Assembly: GCA_001599755.1 (NCBI GenBank) | Contig: BCHX01000001.1 | Span: forward strand, 4,154,001-4,218,000 | Source: Gliomastix tumulicola | Taxonomy: Eukaryota; Ascomycota; Sordariomycetes; Hypocreales; Bionectriaceae | Length of the DNA: 64,000 bases | Direction: 5' to 3' | In this document: positions 43,701 through 53,000 of the stretch, piece by piece | Layout of the letters: every line of letters starts with the position of its first letter | Numbering within the stretch: position 1 is the first letter of the stretch | Notes under the pieces: generated by a model | Database searches by the model: none | Told to the model about the DNA's origin: nothing | What the model saw: only the letters and a program-made list of their open reading frames with translations | Translations under genes and position numbers: made by a program

Positions 43701-44886
43701 CATCAAGTCCCAGACAAGTCATGTCCATGAAGAGGCCGTCCACTTCGACGTCAAGAGGCTCCTCGGCCGACGCCCGTGCAACGTGACCGGACTTGGATGT
43801 GCCGAAAGTCTGGTAGGCGAAGTCCAGCCCAGCACCGAAAGGTGCAACCATATCCGATTGACGGATCGCTCGGGCCCCATGCCAGGGATAGCTAGTGACA
43901 TTGCCTGTGATATTGTATCCCAGAGGCTCCGTTCTAAAGGCGTCCAGAGCCTGGATCTGCGTTGGAGACGTCTGTTCGACACTAGCGGTGGTGAAGATAC
44001 TGGGAGACAGAACAGTCATCACTCTGAGGATGACGGAAACCAAGGTAGCAAGAAACACAAGGTGGTGTCGATTCCGGAAGGATTGAAACAGCACTGTGTG
44101 TATGAGCATGGACGTGTAGTCGAGGTCATACACATCCTGGTGAGGCGTTGCGCCGTTTTCCAACGTGTACCACGGCGTGTACCGAAGTGCCTGGAATTCT
44201 ACTCGCGCCCATAGCACGGTGAGAGAGGTGAAGACTGTAGAGACAGAACTTAGCATACACTCAGAGTGGTACTTCCAGGACCGCTCTCAAATGAGTGACT
44301 CACAAGCAGTTGGTCCGAATCTCCATAAGTAGACGAGGCTGTCGTTGGCATCGGACAGGCCATCATGAGTCTCCGAATACGCGAGCATCGATATCAGAGC
44401 AATGGCGGAGCTGAGAAAGAGAAGGGCAAGGACACCGAGAGGACCGGGAGTGAGCCAGAAAGGCCGCCAGCTTTGCCCAAGAGGAGGGCCATTTTGGTGA
44501 GTCCGACTTGGATGTGTCTGCTGCACATCTGGCTGTGCTTGCTCCAGAAACGCCTCCGACTCCTCGTGAGCCGCCGTCGAGTGAGGTCCGTGAGCCAGAT
44601 CGTCGCTGCACGTCGACGGGCTCTGGTGCAATTGCGCCTGGTGCATCTGCGGTAGTTGCATCTGCGGTAGTTGCGTCTCGGACAGTTGTGTCTGAGGCAG
44701 GTGCATCTGCCCGAGAGCTTCAGGCTCCGGGGACGGGTCCTGGTGCCCTTCGCTCCTCTCGTCCAAGACGGTATCGTTAGAAGACCGACTAACTGGCGAG
44801 ATGGGGTTCATGTTCGCGCCAGTGATCGGGGAGACAACCTCATCGGCGTCATCCAAGTGTCGACGGCCTACAGTGTCTCTGTCCAT
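40789..44886 (-). CDS. Large multi-pass membrane protein, DUF3433 type (copy 2)
   Basis: Two exons, 44886-44304 and 44234-40789, 1342 residues. The N-terminal cytoplasmic part holds a Gln/Leu/Pro/Met repeat (QLPQMQLPQMHQAQLHQ) encoded by a 15-bp minisatellite. Then comes a helix (PLGVLALLFLSSAIALISML), shared YLWRFGPTA, and the intron (GTGAGT donor, CTACAG acceptor) at the same place and phase as in copy 1. Shared landmarks with copy 1 include W-A-R-V-E-[FL]-Q-x-LRYTPW, MTYPPDTYGDVMFP, TPWQIRTYVWGAI, HPPRP, and the ending LHRYLTGRNFRLVWFFDN with RVYTVGVADD. Helices fall at equivalent places. Function unknown. It is transcribed toward copy 1, with only the cysteine-rich gene between them. Confidence 0.82.
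44641..44712. repeat. 15-bp coding minisatellite (Gln-Leu-Pro-Met)
   Basis: Tandem degenerate copies of CATCTGCGGTAGTTG and relatives within exon 1 of DUF3433-type copy 2. On the coding strand they give a Q-L-P-Q-M-like pentapeptide repeated about five times. The unit length is a multiple of three, so copy-number change would keep the frame. Confidence 0.75.
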
Positions 44887-45399
44887 TGCGAACGGTATCG
44901 ATGCAAGGACGAGCTACCAGTAATCTTTCAATGAAGTCTTTGCGATTGAAGACCGTCCATGATGTCTTGGACGCCCATGGCTCTTATGTGCAGCTACCGT
45001 GCCTTTCTAGCTAAGTGACATTGGAACAGAACGCCTGGGCGACCCAGCACGAAGCCGTAAATAGGAGGGATCCTCGCGGACGCCTCGCTGGGGGCGGCTG
45101 TGCCACGCAACGTTCAGTCCAATGAGACATGGCGTTGCACATAACAACGTCAGGAAAAAGCGGTGTTCGATGAAACGATGAAACAGTGAAACGAGGCTCG
45201 CCGTCCAGTCGCAGCTGAAGTCGGTCACGAATTCGTCTACCACCGTTACTGTGTCACTGCTGTGCCGCTTGTGCATGCTAGGCGTCCTGCATCGGAGGGG
45301 CTCAGAGGGTCTCAAGTGAACGAGGTAAGCCTAAAATAAAAAAAAACCACTGAAGAATCCTAGAACAGAAGGGAGGGGGGAAAACGCAAAAAAAATAAC
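44887..45399. promoter_or_regulatory. Promoter region of DUF3433-type copy 2
   Basis: About 510 bp between the DUF3433-type start and the tRNA terminator. A-runs at 45338-45346 and 45388-45395 lie just beyond the tRNA 3' end. No coding frame of note. Confidence 0.5.
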
Positions 45400-45406
45400 A
45401 AAAAAA
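45400..45406 (-). terminator. RNA polymerase III terminator of tRNA-Trp
   Basis: Seven consecutive T on the tRNA strand begin six bases after the discriminator base, with a second T8 run (45395-45388) behind as a back-up. This supports a genuine Pol III unit rather than a chance tRNA-like fold. Confidence 0.8.
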
Positions 45407-45411
45407 GAGGC

Positions 45412-45546
45412 TGAGCCCGACCCGGATCGAACGGATGACCGCCTGGAATTACCACATCTGGAATCAGGCTTTGTGGGAGTTAGTGATGAGTTGTTTTCTT
45501 CCTGGGGAAGCTGTGACTTACCGCGCTACCGCTGCGCCACGGGCTC
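45412..45546 (-). tRNA. tRNA-Trp (anticodon CCA) with an abnormal 53-nt insertion
   Basis: Acceptor stem GAGCCCG (45546-45540) pairs fully with CGGGCTC (45419-45413); the discriminator is A. D arm GCGC-AGCGGTA-GCGC (A box TGGCGCAGCGG) and T arm ATCCG-TTCGATC-CGGGT (B box) are intact, and a T7 terminator follows. The anticodon loop TTCCAGA at 45463-45457 places CCA at 45461-45459. Two interruptions are present. A short ~10-nt one after position 37 (about 45457-45448) is where eukaryotic tRNA introns belong. A 53-nt one (45521-45469) lies between base 26 and the anticodon stem, where introns are not expected. The latter begins GTAAGT, ends AAAG, and has ACTAAC 14 bases before the end. Without both, the anticodon stem CCTGA/CCAGG forms four pairs and one A-C mismatch. 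Whether it makes a working tRNA is uncertain. Confidence 0.75.
45469..45521 (-). other. Spliceosomal-intron-like insertion inside tRNA-Trp
   Basis: 53 nt on the minus strand with a perfect GTAAGT donor, an ACTAAC branch-like hexamer and terminal AG, located between the D arm and anticodon arm of the tRNA. It also contains a short perfect hairpin CTTCC-CCA-GGAAG. No bulge-helix-bulge geometry places the cuts of the tRNA endonuclease at these ends by eye. It could be an inserted mRNA-type intron (introner-like), or a mutation making this copy a pseudogene. Confidence 0.55.
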
Positions 45547-46026
45547 ATCAGTTGAAAATTTTTGTGCAGATTTGGTCCAAGAATGGACACCGTCTCTAAC
45601 TGCTAGCAGTCCACACCTTCAGCCAGCCCTCTGTCTTTTTCTCGCCATCCTCCCCCTTCAGTCAAATCACAGCCAGCTGCCATAAAGATTCGTCGCCTCC
45701 TATTCTTCAGCCAGCTCAGTCTCCAGTGTTTTCCTCGAACCCGTAGCTTTGTTTGTGTGATGGAGAAATCACAAGCTGTGGCCACAGAGGCACAAATCCA
45801 GAATGCAGCCACATGGACTGGGTTGCGCCTGCCTGTAATGGCTGCCACACCAAAATGAAAGTGCAAAATCGCGGTCACGCAGCCCATCTCTTCAGAGGCC
45901 GCCTCACTTTTAGATCATTTCCGTTATCTTTCACGTCCGACTCGTCCTCCCTTATCTAGTATTACTCACTTTTCCAATGTGCTCTTCGCTGGAGCTGCAT
46001 AGCAGCGCACAAGGAGATACGTGACC
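45547..46026. other. Intergenic region upstream of tRNA-Trp and kinase-like gene
   Basis: 480 bp holding the 5' flank of the tRNA on one side and the promoter of the plus-strand kinase-like gene on the other. No TATA-like element stands out. Short open frames look like chance. Confidence 0.45.
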
Positions 46027-48195
46027 ATGGCAGACCTTCTCGGTCTCAACAGCGTGCTCTCACTGTCTGGCTGCATCGTGCAGATCTTCAAGACAATCGA
46101 GGATGTCCGCCACGCCCCGCGCGAGGTGCAGGATCTCAAGGTACGCCGCAGCGTCGTGAAGCTATCAAAGAGGCATTCAGGCTAAGTTCTCGATCAGGAG
46201 CAGGCAGACGCCCTCCATGAAGTCATCTCCGCACTCTCCACGAATGCAGCTGAAAATGAGCAATCATCTTCGCTGGACAGCAGAAACGTTGGCAGTCTGA
46301 CGAGTAACGCCTTGCAAAAGGCAGAGAGGGTGCTTGGTGACACGAATCGCCTCCTGCAGCTCGAACTACCGCGAGAGGGAGGCAGAGCCATGTCAAGACG
46401 AAGTGTCACATGGCTAAGGAGCAGGGACAAGTTCGGTGCCGCAAGCATAGAGCTGAGGAACATACAGATCGACCTCCTCCTAGCACTGGCCCTTACGCAG
46501 AGTGTCGGCGCTTCCGGAGCATCCTTGACTTGGGGTATCACGGAAGACACGACTGCGAGCGAGATCTCCGCAGGAGAGGAAGAACAGCAGCAACATCTTC
46601 AGGTTGTCAGGCCGGCGTCCCCCTTGGAGTTGTCACCGGCTTTCATGCCAGAACTCTATACCGTCGATGAGCACTTCCCAACTCTCTTCACCAACCGTTC
46701 ACAGCAGCTCGACCTTTCTGAACACACTCTCACCAACCTATACTCCATGTTCTACCGCGCCCGAGGCCGGCAGTGGATTCGTATCACTGCCAGCGTCACC
46801 ATCAGTGTCGAGTCGAGTCTTTTCCCACTCGCCAGGCTGGCCCCCGATAGCATCACAGGCCTCGAGCCAGCAGGGCCCATGGCAAAGGCGATTAAACAAT
46901 TCTTGGATGCACAATGTGAAGACGTGGAGATGGATGCTCACGTAGACCTATACATAGGAGCCCGGTTCTGCGATGATTTCACCTCCACTTCTTCAACTTC
47001 ATCGGCGATTGCAAAGCTCGCCAAGTCATTCCCTCGCAGTCTCCCCGCCAAGTCATACTTACTTGAGGCCTCGGAAGCTTTTTACCATGGCCACTATCAC
47101 TTCATCCCGGATAATCGCATTGTCCAGGTTCCTCTGCCTAAAAGAGCCAAGGGATACTTTTTCCTGTCGAGTTACCGGTCTGAGTGGATGCTTGACTTCC
47201 GCTTCAACCTCGATGCCGATGTCAATAGGAGGTATATATACTTAATAAAGGCGCTGCACCGCCTGCGTGGTTGCGACGGTATCTGTGAGCTCGTGGGGCT
47301 CATCGCCGCCAACGAAGAGGACGCCAGACACACGATGAAGGGGTTCCTCATCAGGTTGCCACCGGGCGGTCATCTGCTGCACTATCTGGGTGTGCAGCGG
47401 CAGCCCATACCGTGGCATCGGAGGGAGAGGTGGTGCCGTGAGGTAGTCAACGCCGTTGCCGCCACGCACGCCCACGATGTGGTCATAGGTCACCTTGGCT
47501 ATTCCGGCAATAGGGGCGTGTGCATCGACGCGCATGATAGCATCGTGCTCTACTACTTCTATCCCGCGTACCGCTTCACCCAGAAGATCGTGGAGGATGT
47601 TGTGCCGCCTGAACATCGAAAGAGAGCGGCCGACCTTGGCGCAAAGGGCACACTGCCTGCAACGCCACAGACAGATATCTTTCAACTGGGGATGATGATA
47701 TGGTTAATTGCCTCGGGCAGGGAGAGCAGGCCCCACGGCATGGAGATGAAGGGCGCTCAGCTCCCGCACCTCGACGGTGATGTGCCTGAGTATATCAATC
47801 GCATCATCACCGAGTGTCGAAGGGAGCAGGCGTCGGAGAGGAGAGCGGCATGGGAACTGCTTGAACTGTTTCCCCCTCTCCTCCCTCCTTCCTCGTCGGG
47901 CCGAGAGGGAACGGCGGCTGCGCCCTCAGCACTGGAGGTCTACAAGCAGCTATTCTACTACTCGTCACATGGTCACTGCGACAGCTGTGGTAGGCCACTG
48001 CCTGGTTACACATACAAGTGCACCATCTGCAACTTGGGAGACTTTGATGTCTGCCCCTCGTGTTTTGACGCAGGGAAGCACTGTATGGATGATAATCACC
48101 ATCTCGCCAAGAGTAGTATGGAGGATCCAAGCCTCAGAGTGTTCTACTCCAGCGTGAGGGAAAGTGGGCGAGAGGTCGTTGATTTAGGAATCTGA
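46027..48195 (+). CDS. STAND/HeLo-like N-terminus + pseudokinase + ZZ zinc finger protein
   Basis: Two exons, 46027-46140 and 46198-48195, 703 residues. The N-terminus (MADLLGLNSVLSLSGCIVQI, then FKTIEDVRHAPREVQDLK) resembles the fungal N-terminal domain of STAND/NLR-like proteins and the related HeLo/SesA helical bundles. Residues ~361-596 resemble a protein-kinase fold (YIYLIKALHRL, GICELVGLIAA, GFLIRLPPGGHLLHYL, WCREVVNAVAATHAHDVVIG, TDIFQLGMMIWLIASG), but the catalytic HRD is IGHLGYSGN and DFG is absent (YYFYP), so it should be inactive. Residues 631-676 form a ZZ-type zinc finger (HCDSCG, YKCTICN, DVCPSC, HHLAKS). The layout recalls helical-bundle-plus-pseudokinase cell-death effectors by analogy only. 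The intron removes a GTACGC-to-ATCAG segment in phase 0. It lies near HET and esterase genes. Confidence 0.75.
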
Positions 48196-48297
48196 GACGA
48201 TCTTATCAGAGCTTTTGGACCTATGATCTACCAGGTAGTAGGCAAGTCCTAGTTGGTCCTATACAAGAGGCTGCTAGCACACTCTATCTGCCAAGCT

Positions 48298-49836
48298 TCA
48301 ACCGCAAGCCTGCTCCAGATCAGACGTATCAATGATCCTAGCAGCAACCTGGTTCCCAAACTCAACCACCGGGCCGCCGTCCTCCCATCCCTCGATTGTC
48401 GTCTCTCTGCCAGCGCTCGCCACAAACGCCACCCAGGCGTTTTGCATCGCCCTACTCGTTGCATACTCGAGCTCCGTCGATGGTGCCCGGTACAAAGGAT
48501 GTGTCCCGAAGACCAGTGGTAGCTCCGCCCCGTGCCATGCACCCATCCACGGCCTCGGGCTGATATTGGGGAAGTCGCCGCTGTACAGGTAGCGATACAC
48601 AGGGCCCGTCCCCGTGGCGATGCGTGTCTGCGCGGCCAGACGCGAAGGACAGAAGAAGAAGAAGCTGGTCGTCAGGTCGGCTGCCTCCTCATCGATGCCA
48701 TCTGGGTCGTAGGGCACGAACGGCACGCCGTCCTGCGATGTGCTACCGAGCAGCGAAGGCAGACGAGCGACGTCCCCAGCCTCAGCACGGCTGACGTAGT
48801 CGTCGAAGACAGTACTACCGTCTATCACGGGGGAGAAGGTCAGGATCGGGGTGACGCCAGTGTCAGTGTACGACTTGATGAAGTCGCGTATTTCCAGAGC
48901 GTCCACCTGCCTCATGCACGACAGCTCCTCGCTAGCATCCAACCCGCCGCATCCGACATTGGACGCGACAAACGTGAAGTTAGCATGGGCAGCGTCCCGC
49001 GTCAGGATATCGATGAACTCGTTGCCCGAGTGCATGATGACGCTGTTGACGATGGGGTCGTCCTTGAACGCGTAGCTGTGGTACGCAATGGAGCAGCCAC
49101 CCGAGCTGTGCCCAAAGGCCCCGATCCTCTCCGGGTCGCCGCCAAACGCTGCGATGTTGTCGCGCACCCACTCGAGAGCCAGTCTCTGGTCCAGCAGGCC
49201 CACGTTCTGCTCGTCGGCGGACAGACCGGCCGCGTTCGGGTAGCCGAAGATGTCGCCGCGGTGGTTGAAGGAGACGACGATGTGGCCCTGCGTCCGCTGG
49301 ATCCATTCCGCGGGGATCTGGTACGGCACGTCGGTGCTGCCCGTCGCGAACGCGCCTCCGTAGAACCAGACCAGCACGGGAAGCAGCAGCAGATTCCCCG
49401 TCGTCGAGGCTGCGGACGACGACACGTTGCTGCGCGGCGCCCAGATGCTGAGCGTAAGGCAGTCCTCGCTAACGGGGCCCGTCGTCCCGTTCAGCCCGCC
49501 CACGTTGAGCTCGAGCACGTCCCTGGTCATGATGCTGGGCATGGTGATGGCGTACTGCACGCAGCTCGGGCCCAGCTCCGAGGCATCAAGGTCCCCAAAC
49601 GGGAGAGCCGGCTGCGGCGGCGCAAACCGGAGCTGATCGAGGGGAGGACGGGCGTATGGGATCCCAAGGAACTGACGGACAGCTGGCGTAGTCTCGTCTA
49701 TTATCCCGTGGACGACACCACCAGCCGTCTGCACTCTGAGATCGTCATTGCAGCCGGGCCGCGCATGCGCCGACAAGGCACAGAGCGCTGTGGCAACCAG
49801 AGCTGCCGATCTGCGAATCATCATGGGGAGGTGCAT
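48298..49836 (-). CDS. Secreted type-B carboxylesterase/lipase-like protein
   Basis: Single exon, 512 residues from 49836. The signal peptide lies in MHLPMMIRRSAALVATALCA-LSAHA. The alpha/beta hydrolase fold of the COesterase family is visible: QFLGIPYARPPLDQLRF, SEDCLTLSIW, LVWFYGGAFATGS (oxyanion hole), VVSFNHRGDIFGYP, LLDQRLALEWVRDNIAAFGG, and the nucleophile elbow GHSSGG with Ser 244. A likely catalytic His is in GAWHGAELPLVFG near the C-terminus. GHSSGG replaces the usual GESAGG, which keeps G-x-S-x-G but changes the residue before Ser. The frame extends upstream to 49926, but that part is a CT-microsatellite translated as Arg-Glu repeats, so the start is placed downstream. The substrate is unknown. 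It follows the HET gene in the same orientation, 211 bp apart. Confidence 0.87.
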   Translation of the reverse strand: MHLPMMIRRSAALVATALCALSAHARPGCNDDLRVQTAGGVVHGIIDETTPAVRQFLGIPYARPPLDQLRFAPPQPALPFGDLDASELGPSCVQYAITMPSIMTRDVLELNVGGLNGTTGPVSEDCLTLSIWAPRSNVSSSAASTTGNLLLLPVLVWFYGGAFATGSTDVPYQIPAEWIQRTQGHIVVSFNHRGDIFGYPNAAGLSADEQNVGLLDQRLALEWVRDNIAAFGGDPERIGAFGHSSGGCSIAYHSYAFKDDPIVNSVIMHSGNEFIDILTRDAAHANFTFVASNVGCGGLDASEELSCMRQVDALEIRDFIKSYTDTGVTPILTFSPVIDGSTVFDDYVSRAEAGDVARLPSLLGSTSQDGVPFVPYDPDGIDEEAADLTTSFFFFCPSRLAAQTRIATGTGPVYRYLYSGDFPNISPRPWMGAWHGAELPLVFGTHPLYRAPSTELEYATSRAMQNAWVAFVASAGRETTIEGWEDGGPVVEFGNQVAARIIDTSDLEQACG

Positions 49837-49868
49837 GCAGGAAAGAGAGGACAGTCTTGACGACACAT

Positions 49869-49891
49869 TCTCTCTCTCTCTCTCTCTCTCT
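49869..49891. repeat. (CT)n microsatellite in the esterase 5' leader
   Basis: About eleven CT units on the plus strand (GA on the coding strand), ~35 bp upstream of the chosen esterase start. Directly visible. Its presence in the upstream open frame argues against the more distal start codon. Confidence 0.9.
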
Positions 49892-50047
49892 GTCAATTGA
49901 ATGTCCTTGAAAAGGACTAGTGTCATGGCGTGGTTTCGTGTAGATGAGGAGCTGGGAGCAGGTTTGAGCTAATTTAATATCCCGGGATACCAGGATTATA
50001 AGATATCCAAGGCTTATTGGAAGGAGAAGATCATCCAACACACAAGA

Positions 50048-53000
50048 CTATTTAAGAATCACACAACTATTCGTCACCTTTTCCGCTTTCCAAGCGGCCT
50101 TGGATATTTTCCCCAGACCAACCCTGGTAGCAAACCCAGCAAACTCCTTGTTAGCACCATGCCACTCAACCATCATGACATTATAGAGCGAGTAGCCCTG
50201 GACGTCGATCCTCTTCTCGTTGCCCCAGTACTGGGATATAGAAAGAAGAATGAAGTGATAGTCCTTCACGGGGCTGATCTCCAGACTCTGGTCAGTAGGA
50301 ATCACATGGCCGACAACTTCGCCATCTCGGTCCAAGATCTCGGCCTCAATAACGTCGAGCTCCTTGGCGACAGCAGCTGTCCCGTCAGCCCTGTGCGTCC
50401 AGAGAAGTTCGCTCCTCGGTCTGTGCTTCTTGTCCTGCCGAAGCTTGAACGCCCGCACCTGCGTTTCGCAAACGAGATGCTGCTCGTCGAGACGGGTGCC
50501 AGGCGGAACGTTGGGCAGCAGGCTCTGTGATGGTCCAGAGTTAAGCAGACGCAGAGGGTCCTTGAAGAACCACGTCGCCGCTTCTTCGCCGCAGATGACA
50601 CCCAGACCGCTGTTGTTCACGGGCACAAGGTTGCCCTCCACTACCTTGTACCACAAGACCAGTGACCTGGTCCGTTCCTCTGCTTCCCCGCCCGTTGCGA
50701 GAAACTTCCGAAGGGACATGTTGTCGTAGCCCGAGACCTGGAAGGGCTGCTCAAAGCGAATGCCAGTGCGGCCTCGGTATGCTACCACCCCATTCCCAGA
50801 ATAAGACGCTTCCTGACCGCCGACCTTCCACCCGGCCCATGACCAACTTGGGAAAGACAAATCTTCGCCTTCTCGGCCTTGTCGCCTCGTGAGGGAGGTG
50901 CCCAAGACAGCGGGAGGCTGCCAGAGTAGCGCGAGGTCGAGAAACTCCTCTGGGAGACCATGGAGCGTAGGACGACGATCTCGTGGTTGGCCATCTAGCC
51001 TCTTCATGTCCTCCAGTACGTCGAGAAGTCCACGCATTGCGCTGATGGCGTCGGTGGTTTCGGTCATTTCCCGCCACGTATACTGCTCCAGGATCTTAGC
51101 GTACTCATCAAAGTACGGCGACCGGAGCAAGACGTAACTCCCGTCACACTTCCTGCTGGCCCGCCTTTCTGGCCGGTCCTCCAGTATAGAGAGATAGGGC
51201 ATTGCAGGAGGCCCATTGCCGGCGTGGGCAGCGGGCATATCCTCACGAAGCACGCTATGCCGGCAGTGAAAACTCGCATACTTTTGGCCAAAGACTAGCA
51301 TCCGCCTTGACATGAGCCTCTCCTGGAGCGTCCATGCTCTGGTGTCCCATTTGCCGTATGTCTCGTCGTACTGGGCAGCCAGCAAGACATTCACATTAGG
51401 GGTGACCTCACTCGCTATCTGGACAAGCTCCCGTGGCTGGGAGATCCCTGCCAGCGCACCATCCGCGTCCTCTCCGCCCGCGGCGACAATGACAATCTCG
51501 GCGTGGCCAAAGATGCTGCCCATCTGGTCGAGTTGCGATTGGCGGGCTTCCAGCTCGATGGCGCTGCGGTCCCTCTGTTGGGGGTTTTTCTGGATGATGC
51601 AGAGACTGTCCACCCATAGATAGCTCAGTCCTAGCCGTCTGGTGACTTCTATGGCGTCTGCCACCGTCTTTGCCAGCCTCCTTGGGGGAATCCCCCGACT
51701 GAGCCCCGCGACGTTGCTCTCCCAGAGATTCAGGGCGTTCCTTCCCGCCTCACCCCAGACGTAGGAGAGAGCTGCATACCTTGGCGCCTTTCCCACCGTC
51801 GCCACGGCCTTGGCGACTTCGACGATCCTAAACATGTCGTTCCGGCTCTTGTCGATCTCGATCAGCCGGAAGTGTTCCCCCCCGGGAGGTGGCAGCTTCT
51901 TGAACCAGTCAGGGTTGTCGCACTGCTCCCCGTGGTGCTGGCAGCAATTATCCAGCCACCGGCGACAGTCTTCCTCCACCCTGATATAGTCACCCATAAT
52001 CCTGCCGTAGTAAAGACCCAGCCCATCCTGTCGGTAGTCAGATGCCACGCGGAGACTGAACGAGCTGAGGGTCGACAGCGACGCCTGGACCCTGCATCCG
52101 TACCCATGTACTGAGACGTTGAGGAGACCCTGCTTGCCAGCATCTGTGATATTATGCATCTTAACGCGGACGGCGACGGGCAGCTTCTCGCTTAGGAGTA
52201 TCAATCGACCCGAGTTGACGATGCCCCCGACACCACCCACGGCCGAGACAGCCGTCTGTGCCTCACTCCTCGACTGTGAGGCAGCCGTGATACCAGCGCC
52301 CGCACCTGCGGCACTAGTCGCGAGCGCTGCCTGATCTTGGGCCTCCAGGTCCGATCTTCTGGTCTCTTTGATTCCACCCGGCATGGACTCGTCAAGGTCT
52401 ATCTGAATTTTGTTGCGGCTCTTTCCAAAGGGATGGTTGTTATTCATCCTCCTATCGAGCCAGCCCTGGCCTCTAAGACCTGCGACCCACGATCCGAAAG
52501 TCGTTCTTCGGAACTCGTCAGGCATATGGTCCTTAATGGCCGGGTGTCGGAACGGATCGTGCTCCGGCAGCGTCATGGCATCCAGCAGCAGGTTACAGAA
52601 CGGACACCCTTGCCCACCCTGGCCACTGTTCTCTATGATGTCGAAGAGGGAGAGAAGTACCGTTGTCGTCGAGCCCATGAGACTCCGCGGCACACCGTGA
52701 AGGCCACTCATCTCCCCAGAAGCGAACTGCGCGAAGTCGACGTTCCCGGTACAATGACCACAGAGCTCTCCATCGCTCCTGTTCTTGTTCCCCCGACAGA
52801 AAAAGGAACGCAGCCGGCCAGGTGACCGGCCACTGTCAGGGCTGGATCGTGAATCAGGCGAGGGCTGGCGGGACGGGACGGAAGATGCTGATGTCGGCGC
52901 CGACAACACACTATTGACGGACCTGGTAGATCGACCGTCTACAGAGAGGCGGGCCGATGATGATATGGACGAACTCGGGGAATGGAAGGTCTCGAGGCTC

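Noticed and set aside
48532..49860. 442-codon plus-strand frame opposite the carboxylesterase
   Set aside because: Arg/Val/Gly-rich with no family character; the sense strand has a signal peptide and hydrolase motifs.
49837..49926. Upstream start of the esterase frame
   Set aside because: Residues before 49836 are Arg-Glu repeats from a CT microsatellite and would bury the signal peptide.
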